A stretch of 64,000 bases of DNA from Natronoglomus mannanivorans (GCA_025517485.1 JAOPKB010000014.1:62001-126000); one strand, 5' to 3'. Counted from the first letter of the stretch, positions 34,023 through 44,553 are shown. The notes: generated by a model not told the origin, from the sequence alone. Translations and numbers: made by a program.

Positions 34023-35288
34023 ATGACGAAAGAACACTCCGTGATCTTGCTCTCTGCGGATGCACTGCGAGCGAATCATCTCTCGTGTTACGGATACGAC
34101 CGGGAGACGTCGCCCGTCCTCGACGAGTTCGCCGACGAATCGATCCAGTTTACTCGAGCCTACAGTGCGAGTTCACACACGCGGGAGGCGGTTCCGGCGA
34201 TCCTCACGGGGGAGTACCCGGATATCGCGATCGGATCGGACTACCGCCTCGCGACGGAGACGATCGCGTCGACACTCTCTTCGGAGGGCGTTTCGACTGG
34301 TGGATTTCACTCGAATCCGTTCGTCTCTCGTGCCTACGGATTCGACCGCGGCTTCGACGAGTTCGACGACGACCTTCACTTCGGTGAACACAAACTCGTC
34401 GCACTCGCCCAGCGGGCCCTGGACAAACTCAGAAACCGCCACTACGCCCGTGCCGACGAGATCAACGAACGCTCGCTTTCGTGGCTCGATTCGCTTCGTG
34501 CCGACGATCGGTTCTTCCTCTGGAACCACTACATGGACACACACGGTCCGTACGAACCGCCGGCAGAGTACCGACAGTTGTACACCAACACCGAGATCTC
34601 CGACCGCGACGCTCAGTCACTGTATCAACGTGCGATCAACGATCCGAACTCGATCACGGAGACCGAACGTCAACTCCTGATCGATCTCTACGACGCCGAA
34701 ATTCGGTACAATGATGCCAAAATCGGGTCGTTCTTCGAAGCACTTCGTGACCGTGACCTGTTCGATCAGTCACTGGTAATCGTTACGGCGGACCACGGTG
34801 ACGCCTTCGGAGAACACGGTTACTACGAGCATCCTCGATATCTCCACGACGAGATTACCCACGTCCCGCTGTTAGTTCGACCGCCAGGTGGTGCCGACGA
34901 GACGGTATCGGTACCGGCGAGTACACTCGATATCGCCGCGACGATCGGGGAGACCGTCGATGCCGAGAAACGGTACGACGGAGTCTCACTATTCGAGCTT
35001 CAGGATCGAGACGACCGAACCGTGTTCCTTCAGGCACGCGGTGAAAAAGACGATGGTCACCTCAGACGATACGCATCACGGACCCGTGATGGTTCCTGTT
35101 TCTGTGAACGCGACCAGAAGACGGAGGCACTCGAGTTCTCCGACTGCACGTCTCGCTCGCTGCGAAACGAACTCGAGGCACACGTCGAGGAACGCCTTCG
35201 GCGAGAAAACGGCGCGGACCCGTCGGACGACGGCGAAGTCGACGAAGAGATCGAACGACGACTGAGCGCACTGGGGTACAAGGAGTGA
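34023..35288 (+). CDS. Sulfatase-family hydrolase
   Basis: 421 residues from ATG 34023. VILLSADALRANHLSCYGYDRETSPVLDEFA at the N-terminus and ADHGDAFGEHGYYEH near residue 260 are the metal-binding motifs of the alkaline phosphatase superfamily. The nucleophile region is SSHTREAVPAILTG, where classical sulfatases have C-x-P-S-R; Ser would be the nucleophile and Pro is replaced by His, as I recall for haloarchaeal members. May cleave or transfer sulfate/phosphate on surface glycans. It is followed 4 nt later by a GT4 gene, so the two form an operon. Confidence 0.85.
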   Translation: MTKEHSVILLSADALRANHLSCYGYDRETSPVLDEFADESIQFTRAYSASSHTREAVPAILTGEYPDIAIGSDYRLATETIASTLSSEGVSTGGFHSNPFVSRAYGFDRGFDEFDDDLHFGEHKLVALAQRALDKLRNRHYARADEINERSLSWLDSLRADDRFFLWNHYMDTHGPYEPPAEYRQLYTNTEISDRDAQSLYQRAINDPNSITETERQLLIDLYDAEIRYNDAKIGSFFEALRDRDLFDQSLVIVTADHGDAFGEHGYYEHPRYLHDEITHVPLLVRPPGGADETVSVPASTLDIAATIGETVDAEKRYDGVSLFELQDRDDRTVFLQARGEKDDGHLRRYASRTRDGSCFCERDQKTEALEFSDCTSRSLRNELEAHVEERLRRENGADPSDDGEVDEEIERRLSALGYKE

Positions 35289-35292
35289 TTCG

Positions 35293-36417
35293 ATGCGAAT
35301 CGCAATGATTCAGGACGATTGGTGGCCACGGACCGGTGGCGGTCCCGTCCACGTCAAGGAACTCTCGATCGCTCTCGCCGAACAGTTCGATCACACGATC
35401 GACGTTTACACGCGCGCACTCGAGAAAGACGGAGAGACGCACACGGACGTCGAGACGTTTGCCGACGGTGCCGTGAGAGTCCACCGGTTGAAACCGTCGA
35501 CGGAGTACTGGAATCCGATCGGTCGCGGTGCATCGCTCGTAACATCGCTTCCTCATCTGCTCACCGAGGAGTTCGACGTCGTCCACGGCCACACGTTCCT
35601 CCCCGCGGTACCCACACGGGCCGCTGGCGCGCTCACCGACGCCGCGACGGTCTTTACCGTCCACGGAACCGCGCTCACGTCGGGCGTCGGTCGAGACGAG
35701 TCGATGTTCGCCGGCGTCAAGCGACGACTCGAGCGACAGTTCGTACTCGACTTCGATTACGATCACGTTATCTCCGTGAACACGGAACATCTGGATCTGC
35801 TGGGCGCGTATCACGACCGCCTGTCGTGTGTCCCCAACGGCGTCGACCTCGATCGGTTCGACGTCGACGTCGACCGGCGAGACGAGATCCTCTTTCTCGG
35901 CCGTCTCGCGCCGAAAAAGCGGGTCAGCGATCTGATTGATGCGTTCGATCGAATCGCCGACGAGGTTCCGGAGACGGACCTCGTTATCGTCGGGACGGGT
36001 CCAAAAGACGACGCGTTGAAAACGCAGGTGAACCGCCTCGAGAGAGGCGACCGGGTTCACTTCGAAGGACGCGTTTCGGACGACGCCATTCCACGCTACT
36101 ATCGGCGGGCAAAACTGTTCGTGTTACCGTCCGTCTGGGAAGGCCACCCGTTGACGTTGCTCGAAGCGTGGGCCGGAAACGTTCCCGTCATTACGAGCGA
36201 CGTCGAGGGAATCGCCGAGTTCGTCGACCACGAGGAGACCGGCTACCTCGTTCCGCCGGAGTCACCGGACGAGCTCGCGGCCGCGATTCGATACGGACTC
36301 GAGAATCCCGCCGAGAGCAGGCAGTGGGCTGTAAACGCCTCAGACCTCGTTCACGAGGAGTACTCGTGGGACGGTGTCGCCGAACGAACGAACCGAATTT
36401 ACGAACGAATCGTATAG
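35293..36417 (+). CDS. GT4-family glycosyltransferase
   Basis: 374 residues. GT-B fold: MIQDDWWPRTGGGPVHVKELSIAL at the N-terminus, CVPNGVDLDRF and LFLGRLAPKKRVSDLIDAF in the middle, and EGHPLTLLEAWA (E-x7-E) with VEGIAEFV at the C-terminus. Starts 4 nt after the sulfatase gene. Acts on glycan assembly; acceptor unknown. Confidence 0.9.
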   Translation: MRIAMIQDDWWPRTGGGPVHVKELSIALAEQFDHTIDVYTRALEKDGETHTDVETFADGAVRVHRLKPSTEYWNPIGRGASLVTSLPHLLTEEFDVVHGHTFLPAVPTRAAGALTDAATVFTVHGTALTSGVGRDESMFAGVKRRLERQFVLDFDYDHVISVNTEHLDLLGAYHDRLSCVPNGVDLDRFDVDVDRRDEILFLGRLAPKKRVSDLIDAFDRIADEVPETDLVIVGTGPKDDALKTQVNRLERGDRVHFEGRVSDDAIPRYYRRAKLFVLPSVWEGHPLTLLEAWAGNVPVITSDVEGIAEFVDHEETGYLVPPESPDELAAAIRYGLENPAESRQWAVNASDLVHEEYSWDGVAERTNRIYERIV

Positions 36418-36493
36418 ACCGGTGACATTCACATCAATTAGTACTCACCCTACACAATTTTATTAGATTGTATTCGAGAAATTACAGCAACAA

Positions 36494-38101
36494 TCACTCC
36501 ATATAACCGAGGTTAGCAAGTCTCTCCTCAACGACCGAACTTTCGGTGGTATTGTCGTCCCACGTGTCATCCGCTAATTCGCCCCATTTCTCCTCGTCGT
36601 ACATTTGATCAACAATTGGTAATACTTCACCATCTCGATCAACATCAACAGGTATTCCTAACGTCGCAGCAACAGTTGGCGCAACGTCAACGATTGATGC
36701 CTGTTCTATAGTGTCTGATTCGATGTCTGGGCCTGCGGCAATGATGAGCCCCAGAGGTTTATGATTCATATGTTTGTTGCGACGGAACGGACCGACAATT
36801 GAACCACTCACATCGTAGTCATAGTCGCGAGGATAGAGAAGCAAATCGGGAGCATCCTCTAGGTGCGGCCCCTGATAAACGTCTTCTTTCGGTTTGACGG
36901 CGTCAAACACTGCAATTCCATCGGGGTCTGTCAGTCGTTCGAGCTTCCTCGTGAGTTCCTCACGGAGTTCATCGTAGTCGTTATCACTGACGGTTCCAGA
37001 TGGTTCCCGTTCGGCTCTGTTCAGATGGATTCCACAACTGTTAAAGAAGATTTGGAACGCATCGGAGTGTTCCCAGTCGACGGTCTGATTCTGTGCAGAG
37101 ACGAGTACCTCAGAAGGGAGAAGTCGCTCGATGTGTTTAGCTAGTCCAACGGAATCGAGGAGGGAATGCACACGTCGTGGACTGAGTCCAACCTTTGATG
37201 CAGCACTCATCCCAGTTTGAGCTGCCGTAGCGAACGGAGAGTCACTCTTCTGTTCCTTTTCGGATTCGCCTTTTAATTCTGATTTCTTGCTACGGAAGTA
37301 CCCTGGATCACCCTCAATCGTCTCGCAGTATCCTTCTTCTGCGAGCCAAGTGTTGATATAGAACGTCCACTGATATTCTCCCATACCATGGTCGGAAACG
37401 ACGAAGACAGTCGGATCGTCCGTGAGATTGATGATATCTTCAACGTATCTATCGACTGCTTCGAGAATTTCGTATCTCGAGGCAGGGTCCTCGAGGTCGT
37501 GAAACACCGAATCTGTAACCTGAAACTGTACTGCTAGCAGATCCCAGTCATATCGCTCGTCCAAAAACGTCGCAACATCTCGTCGGCCACGAGCGACATC
37601 TACGTACCCCTTGACGGCGTTCTCCGTTTCACCGTACTCAGGATAGATGGTATATTCTCCATATTCTGCTTCGAATTCTTCGCGCAACTCTTCAGGAGAC
37701 CAAGCGGCGTCTTCTGGCGCGAGATAGCCTGGAACAACGGCGCCGTTTTCGTACTCCGGGACCGGATGAGTGACTGGGAAATTAATACTGAGGACCGATT
37801 TACCTTTGGCAGCAGCAACATCCGGAAGATAAGGTGCATCGACATTTCGCCGGTTGATGAGGCTCTTATCGTAGCCAGTCCTCGTGAAGAAATCGAATAC
37901 ACCGTGTGCACCAGGGTTACGTCCGCTTTGCAACGATGGCCAAGCACAAGGTGTCCAGGGTGGGTGCGTACTCTCAAGGTTTCCAGCAGTTCCGTTATCA
38001 CATAATTCCATCAAAGTTGGTAATCGCCCGTCATCAATCATCGGTGACAAGATATCCCATCCAAGTCCATCAAGTCCAATCAGGATACGTTTCGTACTCA
38101 T
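36494..38101 (-). CDS. Alkaline phosphatase superfamily / phosphodiesterase-nucleotide pyrophosphatase-like protein
   Basis: 535 residues from ATG 38101. ILIGLDGLGWDILSPMID holds the first metal-binding Asp; HPPWTPCAWPSLQSGRNPGAHGVFDF contains the nucleophile region; VVSDHGMGEYQWTFYINTWL is the second metal site. This subfamily (type I phosphodiesterase/nucleotide pyrophosphatase) is common in archaeal surface glycan loci and may handle lipid-linked sugar phosphates. Base composition is markedly more AT-rich than the genes to its left. Divergent from the GT4 at 38274. Confidence 0.82.
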   Translation of the reverse strand: MSTKRILIGLDGLGWDILSPMIDDGRLPTLMELCDNGTAGNLESTHPPWTPCAWPSLQSGRNPGAHGVFDFFTRTGYDKSLINRRNVDAPYLPDVAAAKGKSVLSINFPVTHPVPEYENGAVVPGYLAPEDAAWSPEELREEFEAEYGEYTIYPEYGETENAVKGYVDVARGRRDVATFLDERYDWDLLAVQFQVTDSVFHDLEDPASRYEILEAVDRYVEDIINLTDDPTVFVVSDHGMGEYQWTFYINTWLAEEGYCETIEGDPGYFRSKKSELKGESEKEQKSDSPFATAAQTGMSAASKVGLSPRRVHSLLDSVGLAKHIERLLPSEVLVSAQNQTVDWEHSDAFQIFFNSCGIHLNRAEREPSGTVSDNDYDELREELTRKLERLTDPDGIAVFDAVKPKEDVYQGPHLEDAPDLLLYPRDYDYDVSGSIVGPFRRNKHMNHKPLGLIIAAGPDIESDTIEQASIVDVAPTVAATLGIPVDVDRDGEVLPIVDQMYDEEKWGELADDTWDDNTTESSVVEERLANLGYME

Positions 38102-38273
38102 CACTCTTTTAATTCTTCACAGTCATTATTATGATTGTGGTTATAATTGGGCAATAAATGTCTCGCGATGCATTATTCCCTCTCCGAAAACGCCCTTTTT
38201 ATCTGCTTGCAAACTATAACTTCAAATAGCAACTCCGGTATACCTTTATTTTCTCAGAACGATACCTTGTCTA

Positions 38274-39389
38274 ATGAACGTATTACTACTCAGTGGCCAG
38301 CTGGGCTCCGGCGGAGCGCCTCGGGTCTGTCATCAAATAGTGCGTCACTTACCGGACGATATCGAGGTGACAGTTGCCTATCTGGGCGGAAGAGATGGTC
38401 TCGTCAATAAGTTCGAACGTGAGGGTATTTCCGTCAGACGACTTGGGGCACGTTCGCTTTCACTTGCTTCAGTTCGGGCGCTTAATCGCCACCTTCGTAC
38501 ACACGAATACGATCTTGTTCACACTCACATGATAAGTGCCGGATTGATCGGCCGCCTACTGGCTACACGGCACGGGTTACCAGTCGTCCATACTGTCCAT
38601 ACCAATTACACGATGCGTCCGATAAAAGCGAAGGTTCCCGATGTACTTTCTGCCCCCTTTGGGGATATTTCTGTTTGTGTCTCTGAATCTGTCGCCCAGT
38701 CGCTCCCCCGATACTATCAGTCGGAAACAACTGTAATTTACAACTGTATTGATGTCGACAACATTCGAGCACGTGGAAAGGTGCCGTGGGAGAACCTCGA
38801 GTGGACGACTAATCTCGATCCCAATGCTCCTATCGTAGCAAACGTTGCGCGATACGATCCGAAAAAACGTCGGATCGATCTTGTCGACAGTGTTCGAGCC
38901 ATCACAGACAAATTTCCCAATGTCCAGCTCGTTCTCACTGGCCGTCGTGGTGATCGACAACAGCGACTCGCAAAACGCGCTCGAGAACTCGGTGTCGAGG
39001 ACAATGTCCATTTTGTGGGTTTTGTAGAAAATCCCCAGAGTGTCTACCGACACGCAGATGTGATCGCACTGTCGTCGGAGGCAGAGGGGTTTAGTATTGG
39101 GATGCTTGAGGCAATGGCTCATCGTCGGCCAATCGTTGCTTCCAAGATTCCGGCATTTATCGATGCGCTCGGTGAGGAGTATCCTGGTTTTGTTTGCGTT
39201 CAGTCTCCCCAGGAGTTGGGTGTTGAAATTTGTAAAACGATTTCGAACGAATCTCATCGAACGGAGCTAATTTCCACTATTTGCGAACGTATCGATCAGT
39301 TTTCGGGGAAACAGGCAGCGAAAGCATATTGCAAGGTATATCGCTCACAACTTATGGACAAAGACGAATCTAAATCAGTTTCTGACTAG
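38274..39389 (+). CDS. GT4-family glycosyltransferase
   Basis: 371 residues. MNVLLLSGQLGSGGAPRVCHQIV (GT-B start), VIYNCIDVDNI, VANVARYDPKKRRIDLV and the C-terminal EGFSIGMLEAMAHRRPIVAS (E-x7-E) identify a retaining GT4. AT-rich codon use like its neighbours. Probable role in surface glycan assembly. Confidence 0.88.
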   Translation: MNVLLLSGQLGSGGAPRVCHQIVRHLPDDIEVTVAYLGGRDGLVNKFEREGISVRRLGARSLSLASVRALNRHLRTHEYDLVHTHMISAGLIGRLLATRHGLPVVHTVHTNYTMRPIKAKVPDVLSAPFGDISVCVSESVAQSLPRYYQSETTVIYNCIDVDNIRARGKVPWENLEWTTNLDPNAPIVANVARYDPKKRRIDLVDSVRAITDKFPNVQLVLTGRRGDRQQRLAKRARELGVEDNVHFVGFVENPQSVYRHADVIALSSEAEGFSIGMLEAMAHRRPIVASKIPAFIDALGEEYPGFVCVQSPQELGVEICKTISNESHRTELISTICERIDQFSGKQAAKAYCKVYRSQLMDKDESKSVSD

Positions 39390-39620
39390 GAGTAGAAGCT
39401 AGATCCGTACGTCTACATGCACAAAAACTACATCCACTATCCGTCATCTCTTGACGAGACGAATAGAGTCTCGAGATCTACGAACTTAGCCTGCACATAC
39501 CTGATTGGTAACATATAATAGAAGGTTTTACCATCTCATAATATTGCACTTTCAATATATAACCTTTGGTTTTATAACCAATCATAGTACTAATTAACGA
39601 ACGGAGACTGGATAAACACG

Positions 39621-40106
39621 ATGAAAATAGAGCGGAGAAAGCTGATTATATTTGCCGCTGCAGGCCTCATCTCAACTTCATGGGGGATTGACCTTCGATC
39701 AGAATGGGTTCCGGAAAACAATCCGCAGAATTCGTATCTTGGGGGATACGGGTCAGTATCTACTCATACAGAGACGCCACCTTACTCAGAGGATAAGTCG
39801 TTAAATACGACGTCCATTTCTGTAATGGAGATACTTGACGGCGCAGAAACGGATTCGGGAACTGATACAGCGACCGAGGCAGAGGGGTCGATTGATATAG
39901 AGTTGCAGACCGAAACAACGCCAGAAGCGGAGAGCTCGACAGACGCTGAGACACAGACTCAGACAGACCCCTCAGACGACATCAATTCTGTCTCACCACC
40001 GAGTACCGGGAGTAATAATGCTGAAGAGGAGGTTACACCGACGCCGGAACCAGAATTGCCTGATAGTGGATATGGAATCGACGCTTACGGACATCCAATA
40101 GAGTGA
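39621..40106 (+). CDS. Secreted Thr/Glu-rich protein, unknown
   Basis: 161 residues. The N-terminus MKIERRKLIIFAAAGLISTS looks like a Tat- or Sec-type signal; the rest is low complexity, rich in Thr, Ser, Glu and Pro, and lacks a folded domain. It is followed 6 nt later by the beta-helix protein, so the two are likely co-transcribed and may be secreted together. It could be a glycosylated linker or surface stalk. Confidence 0.55.
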   Translation: MKIERRKLIIFAAAGLISTSWGIDLRSEWVPENNPQNSYLGGYGSVSTHTETPPYSEDKSLNTTSISVMEILDGAETDSGTDTATEAEGSIDIELQTETTPEAESSTDAETQTQTDPSDDINSVSPPSTGSNNAEEEVTPTPEPELPDSGYGIDAYGHPIE

Positions 40107-40112
40107 ATACAA

Positions 40113-41354
40113 ATGGTAGATGAAACACCACGACTCAATTTGAACGTATACGAATTGGGTGATACGACTTGGGATCACACTGATACTGTTGAGGCCCTTG
40201 ATGAGCACGCGGTTGAAGCCGGTTCAATTCGGGACCGGCCTGAAGAAGGACAGTATGACGATGAACTGTACGCTGCAATAGACCAGAGAATGTTGTGGCG
40301 TTGGGACGCAACTGAAGGAGACTGGGAACCATTTGGTGGGTTAGGAACAGATGATGAGCCAGTACCGGGTACGGCCCATTTCGAGTCTGTACAGACAAAA
40401 CAACGAAACAACGTATTTGTCGCCCAAACAGCGGATGGTTTGCAAGATGCAATCGACAGCGCTGCAGATAATGCATGGTCTGCAAGAAGAGGAGCTGTTA
40501 TACTACGACCACACGAAAATTATAACCTTACTGATGAAGTGATTTTGCGTTCGAATGTAACCTTGTTTGGTAATGGTGCGTGTCTCTGTGCAACTACGGA
40601 TGCGAACTTAATTTACGCAGAACCTCGAACCAGTATCTCAGGACCACTAGAACTAGATACGTCTGCTGTTAACGGGTATAGCTCCACTGCGTTATTACTT
40701 GATGGTGATCGGGCCAACACCCACTATCGACTTCGAACTCGAGATGTTGTCACTGTTACTGGTCCAGTCAGACTCCACGGTGGTGCCGGAGATGGAACCG
40801 GGTTGAAACTCCACACTACAGACAATGGATACATCACTCATTGCCACTTCGATCTTATGATTCGAGGCTATGAAACCCAAGTTCATTGTGAGACTCCTGG
40901 AGGATTTGCAAATAGCAATATTATAAATATTGAAGCAGTCCCAGTTGATACCGATCATATATTCCTTCACACAGGTTCCAACGAAGCCAAGTTAATTTGT
41001 TTCGGCCATATCCAATGTGGGAACGCAAACGAAATATTTGTCAACGAAACCTCCGAAAAGTCTTTCAAATTTTGGGGTCACATGGAAGACTCACATTGGG
41101 TTGAAGGCAACGTTGTCCGAGGTGATAAGATAAATGTTCGATCTGAGTCCGGGATCAATATCTCGTATCAAGAGTGGGATCTTGGAACGGGAACGACTGT
41201 TAATAATATTGGAGTTGACGAAGCTGACCAAGAAGAACCGTCTAATGGTGAGTGGAACGCAGGAAATATCGTTGATTTCACAGATACTGGTGACGGTAGC
41301 GGGGATGGGATATATCTCAAACATCTCGATGGATCTTGGATACAAATTGACTAA
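40113..41354 (+). CDS. Right-handed beta-helix (pectate-lyase-like) protein
   Basis: 413 residues. After an N-terminal ~85-residue region (LNLNVYELGDTTWDHTDTVE, a motif seen in tail-fibre-like proteins), a TADGLQDAIDSA block and ILRPHENYNLTDEVILRSNVTLFGNGACL start a pectate-lyase-like beta helix that continues with repeated strands (HGGAGDGTGLKLHTTDNGYITHC). No signal peptide is seen. It may bind or cut glycan and is reminiscent of phage tail spikes. Pairs with the secreted protein just upstream. Confidence 0.65.
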   Translation: MVDETPRLNLNVYELGDTTWDHTDTVEALDEHAVEAGSIRDRPEEGQYDDELYAAIDQRMLWRWDATEGDWEPFGGLGTDDEPVPGTAHFESVQTKQRNNVFVAQTADGLQDAIDSAADNAWSARRGAVILRPHENYNLTDEVILRSNVTLFGNGACLCATTDANLIYAEPRTSISGPLELDTSAVNGYSSTALLLDGDRANTHYRLRTRDVVTVTGPVRLHGGAGDGTGLKLHTTDNGYITHCHFDLMIRGYETQVHCETPGGFANSNIINIEAVPVDTDHIFLHTGSNEAKLICFGHIQCGNANEIFVNETSEKSFKFWGHMEDSHWVEGNVVRGDKINVRSESGINISYQEWDLGTGTTVNNIGVDEADQEEPSNGEWNAGNIVDFTDTGDGSGDGIYLKHLDGSWIQID

Positions 41355-41548
41355 TGAAATGCTGGTTAAGTTGAATATATATTGAGCTGGTTTTTCTCGA
41401 GTATGGCTTCCACTCTCGGTAGACGAACTTGTAAGCCACACCCTTTCCCAATATTATTACATCACAATATGAATGTGTTTGATTCACCACTAAAGTCTAA
41501 GTCACGATAATACGGCAGCTTCCATTTGTGTCCTTATAGAGATGTATT

Positions 41549-43339
41549 TCAATATGAAGAGTGGACGTAATAAATCTCCGCATCTCCATTAGAAATTGGC
41601 TTATTGATACGTGGGTCTCTATCAAGATATTGAAAATCATCCTTTGTAAATGTCAATCCACCATACAGTCCGACACGTTCTTGATAATCACTGTCGGTGA
41701 CAACGACATAGGTGTTACGTTCAACACCATTCGGGAGGTCCTGATCGTTAAAATGTGGATGGACGTATGAATTTCTCCAATAACTTCGATGATTATTTAA
41801 TGGTTTGATCGCCTCCATAACCGGAGTCATACCGTGAAGTCCGCGCTCACTTGCAGCTTTTCCGTACAACGCATTTCTGTGTCTGAAAACAGATGTGTGA
41901 AGCGCCGTAATAGATGTACCATCCATTTGATGTTCGAAGGTTTTTTCGTATCCTGACATCTGTCCCTCAGTAAGTTGCTGGTTCGATTGGAAGACAAACG
42001 GTGATGGGTGCAAAGCGGGGATCGTCGCGAAAAGCCCAAAAACAAGGACAATGGTGATGAGTATAACAGATATTTGGCTCGGGAAAACCCCACCAATGGA
42101 CCAGTGGAGCCCGATAGGTAGAACTATCGTCCCAAAAACGAGTAAATAACTAACGTAACGTAAAAATTGAGACTGAGAGCCGATAGCCAAAAATATTACA
42201 AAAAAGAACCCTGCTGGGATAAACATCGAGACAGTTAGAGTGAAGGTGCGGTTATCGACGGGGACTGTCGGCCGAATTTGAGGAACTAAAAAGGCAACAA
42301 CGACCACTCCAACAACAATTGCAGCAGCAGTTTCAACGAGCAGTGTTCTCGTGTATATCTGAAATAGTGTCAAACCAACTGCTTCGACAGATGATGACTG
42401 TGGGGTCGCTCCACTAGCGGAAGGGCTTGTAAATAATGACTCGAGGTATCCAGCAGCAGCACTTGTGAAACCACGTTGATTCGAGAGCCACAACGCTAGA
42501 ATTACTGAACTGAGGAGTGTAATTGAGGCAAGTTGATTCGGGCGAATAGACGATGTATGAATATGATCTCGGAAGAATATGTAGGACGTGAATAGAAACA
42601 ATCCAGATATAAAGACGACTGCTTGTTGTGGGTGAAAGAGAACCAGTGCTGAAAACGTGAATAGCACAACAATCCGATTAGCGTATCGCCGATTGTTGAA
42701 ATACAGAAGAACAGACAGAAAACAAATAGGAACGAACATGAGTGCGATAAGCGTCGGTGTTGCCTCAAACCGCGGAATTCGAACACCCATGATCGGCATT
42801 AGTAACAACGCAGTTACCCAGGACGTTGCTTGAATCTCAGGATCCTGCGTCAGAAACCGTGTTACAAGTGGTACACTGAGTACGAAAATACCAATACAGA
42901 TTCCAACAATCAGTAGTAACGAGAGACGAGGTTCAAACCCGAGTAATAGACTTATCGCTGATGCATACAAATGTAACCCAGGGTACATAACAACATCAAT
43001 GCCCATGTAACCACCTAGAAAATCAACCACTGTTCCCAGATGGTTCACTGTATCAAATGCACCGTAGTAGAAATAGCTGCGAAGATACGGTAATGAAGCG
43101 AAGGCAAAAATCGCGAGAATTCCGATTATAATCCCCATTTTCTGCGTTTTTCCGCGATAGTACAGGACGGTACAGAGTGTTGTCAACAGTGCGACACCGA
43201 GCCCAACCCAGAACAACAAGGGGGTAGCCTGGTAGACCGCCAATTCGTACCCATTTGCAGGGGACCGATTTGCAGAAGTGTAGACAAGGAAAACTCCAAA
43301 CCATCCGACAGAAAGAAGTATTTTCTTTAATTTTCCCAT
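41549..43339 (-). CDS. Large polytopic membrane protein (possible GT-C type), unknown
   Basis: 596 residues with at least ten hydrophobic helices spread over residues 5-450 and a soluble C-terminal domain of ~130 residues (from ~HPSPFVFQSNQQ). Short polar motifs lie between helices (GAFDTVNHLGTVVDF; FHPQQAVVF). The layout of many helices plus an outer C-terminal domain fits GT-C glycosyltransferases or glycan polymerases, but I see no decisive motif. AT-rich; in the glycan island. Confidence 0.55.
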   Translation of the reverse strand: MGKLKKILLSVGWFGVFLVYTSANRSPANGYELAVYQATPLLFWVGLGVALLTTLCTVLYYRGKTQKMGIIIGILAIFAFASLPYLRSYFYYGAFDTVNHLGTVVDFLGGYMGIDVVMYPGLHLYASAISLLLGFEPRLSLLLIVGICIGIFVLSVPLVTRFLTQDPEIQATSWVTALLLMPIMGVRIPRFEATPTLIALMFVPICFLSVLLYFNNRRYANRIVVLFTFSALVLFHPQQAVVFISGLFLFTSYIFFRDHIHTSSIRPNQLASITLLSSVILALWLSNQRGFTSAAAGYLESLFTSPSASGATPQSSSVEAVGLTLFQIYTRTLLVETAAAIVVGVVVVAFLVPQIRPTVPVDNRTFTLTVSMFIPAGFFFVIFLAIGSQSQFLRYVSYLLVFGTIVLPIGLHWSIGGVFPSQISVILITIVLVFGLFATIPALHPSPFVFQSNQQLTEGQMSGYEKTFEHQMDGTSITALHTSVFRHRNALYGKAASERGLHGMTPVMEAIKPLNNHRSYWRNSYVHPHFNDQDLPNGVERNTYVVVTDSDYQERVGLYGGLTFTKDDFQYLDRDPRINKPISNGDAEIYYVHSSY

Positions 43340-43524
43340 ATTAGTACATCTACCGTATTTACTGATATTGTTCTATCTACCAATGGATAAATATATCTTC
43401 ATACTTTTGATGTTTTTGCCATGTTGCTTAAATATGGTGGTTAACGGGGAGACCAAATACGCACACCATTGTTTACGCACCCCAAGCAAAAAATAGTTAA
43501 GCTATTAGAGAGTGTTATTAACAT

Positions 43525-44553
43525 ATGGACTATCTCACAGACTTAGAAAAAGATATCCTATTCCTCATTGGTCAGCATGGAGAAATCACACAGGATAGTC
43601 TACAAGAGGAACTCAATAGGGTTTACAGTGATCAGTTAGACAAAGAAAATATCAATGAAAGTATCGCTTCGCTCTTCAACTCACAAATTCTCACAAGGAA
43701 TGTAAATCAGCAGAATAGTTTCGTTAAGATTAGCGAGCATGGGGAAATGATACTCCGAAGCCAACAAAATTCGTTCTTGAAACGTGGGTATCTAATTCTG
43801 AAAAACGAAGGTGTTGGAGAGCTGTCTCGTCGTTTATACAGGTTACTATATCAAAACGCTCCGCCATCGAAAATCACAACCATCAGACGAACCTGTAACC
43901 GCTACCGCTATACAACCCCAGTGGATCCACTAAAGACCTACTGGATCAAACCATCATCAATACGATTTCGAACAAACCAACGGTTTTTCAGCAATAAGAA
44001 CGACCGTGGCAAAGTAACTGGAGGCAGCTGGGATTTACAACGGTTCGACTTTGAGGTACATCCAATATTTGTCGGGCTCGAGGAACGGTTCAAAGACGGA
44101 AAAGAGTGGCATGAAACAGCGTACTATCACTGGGCCGGACTTCACATCGATGCAGTCGGTCGTTTTTTTGGGTGTACATCACGTGAGGAATTCGTCGAAA
44201 AACGGTGTGCTTTCGTGGAGTCCCTATATACGAATATTCGGACTGACGGGTATAAAACTCAAGAAGAAGCAGAGTTCGCTGACAGTAATCGCCGGCATCA
44301 AACGGTCGAGATGACTGTCAACGTCGGTCGAAATGGTGAGTTCCTTGTTTACGACGGCCACCATAGACTGGCGATCGCCAAACTACTCGATATCGACGAG
44401 ATTCCGGTGAATATACTGGTTCGACACGCAGACTGGCAATCCATTCGTGACGAGGTCGCCCACCAGAACCATCGAGAAACACTGTCAGAAAACGTGGCAC
44501 AGCATCTCCCACATCCGGATCTCACAGACCTCGTGAACGATATCGATGAATAA
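43525..44553 (+). CDS. Winged-helix plus ParB-like domain protein of glycan islands
   Basis: 342 residues. N-terminal ~75 residues look like a winged helix (LTDLEKDILFLIGQHGEITQ...). The C-terminal part GEFLVYDGHHRLAIAKLLDIDEIPVNILVRHADWQ is the ParB/sulfiredoxin-type nucleotide-binding segment. I recall haloarchaeal homologs next to sulfatases and glycosyltransferases; they may use CTP/ATP or phosphorylate a sugar, but the function is unknown. Confidence 0.65.
   Translation: MDYLTDLEKDILFLIGQHGEITQDSLQEELNRVYSDQLDKENINESIASLFNSQILTRNVNQQNSFVKISEHGEMILRSQQNSFLKRGYLILKNEGVGELSRRLYRLLYQNAPPSKITTIRRTCNRYRYTTPVDPLKTYWIKPSSIRFRTNQRFFSNKNDRGKVTGGSWDLQRFDFEVHPIFVGLEERFKDGKEWHETAYYHWAGLHIDAVGRFFGCTSREEFVEKRCAFVESLYTNIRTDGYKTQEEAEFADSNRRHQTVEMTVNVGRNGEFLVYDGHHRLAIAKLLDIDEIPVNILVRHADWQSIRDEVAHQNHRETLSENVAQHLPHPDLTDLVNDIDE

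Noticed and set aside
35062..36060. Minus-strand frame opposite the GT4 at 35293
   Set aside because: Shadow of the glycosyltransferase; Arg-rich and without motif.
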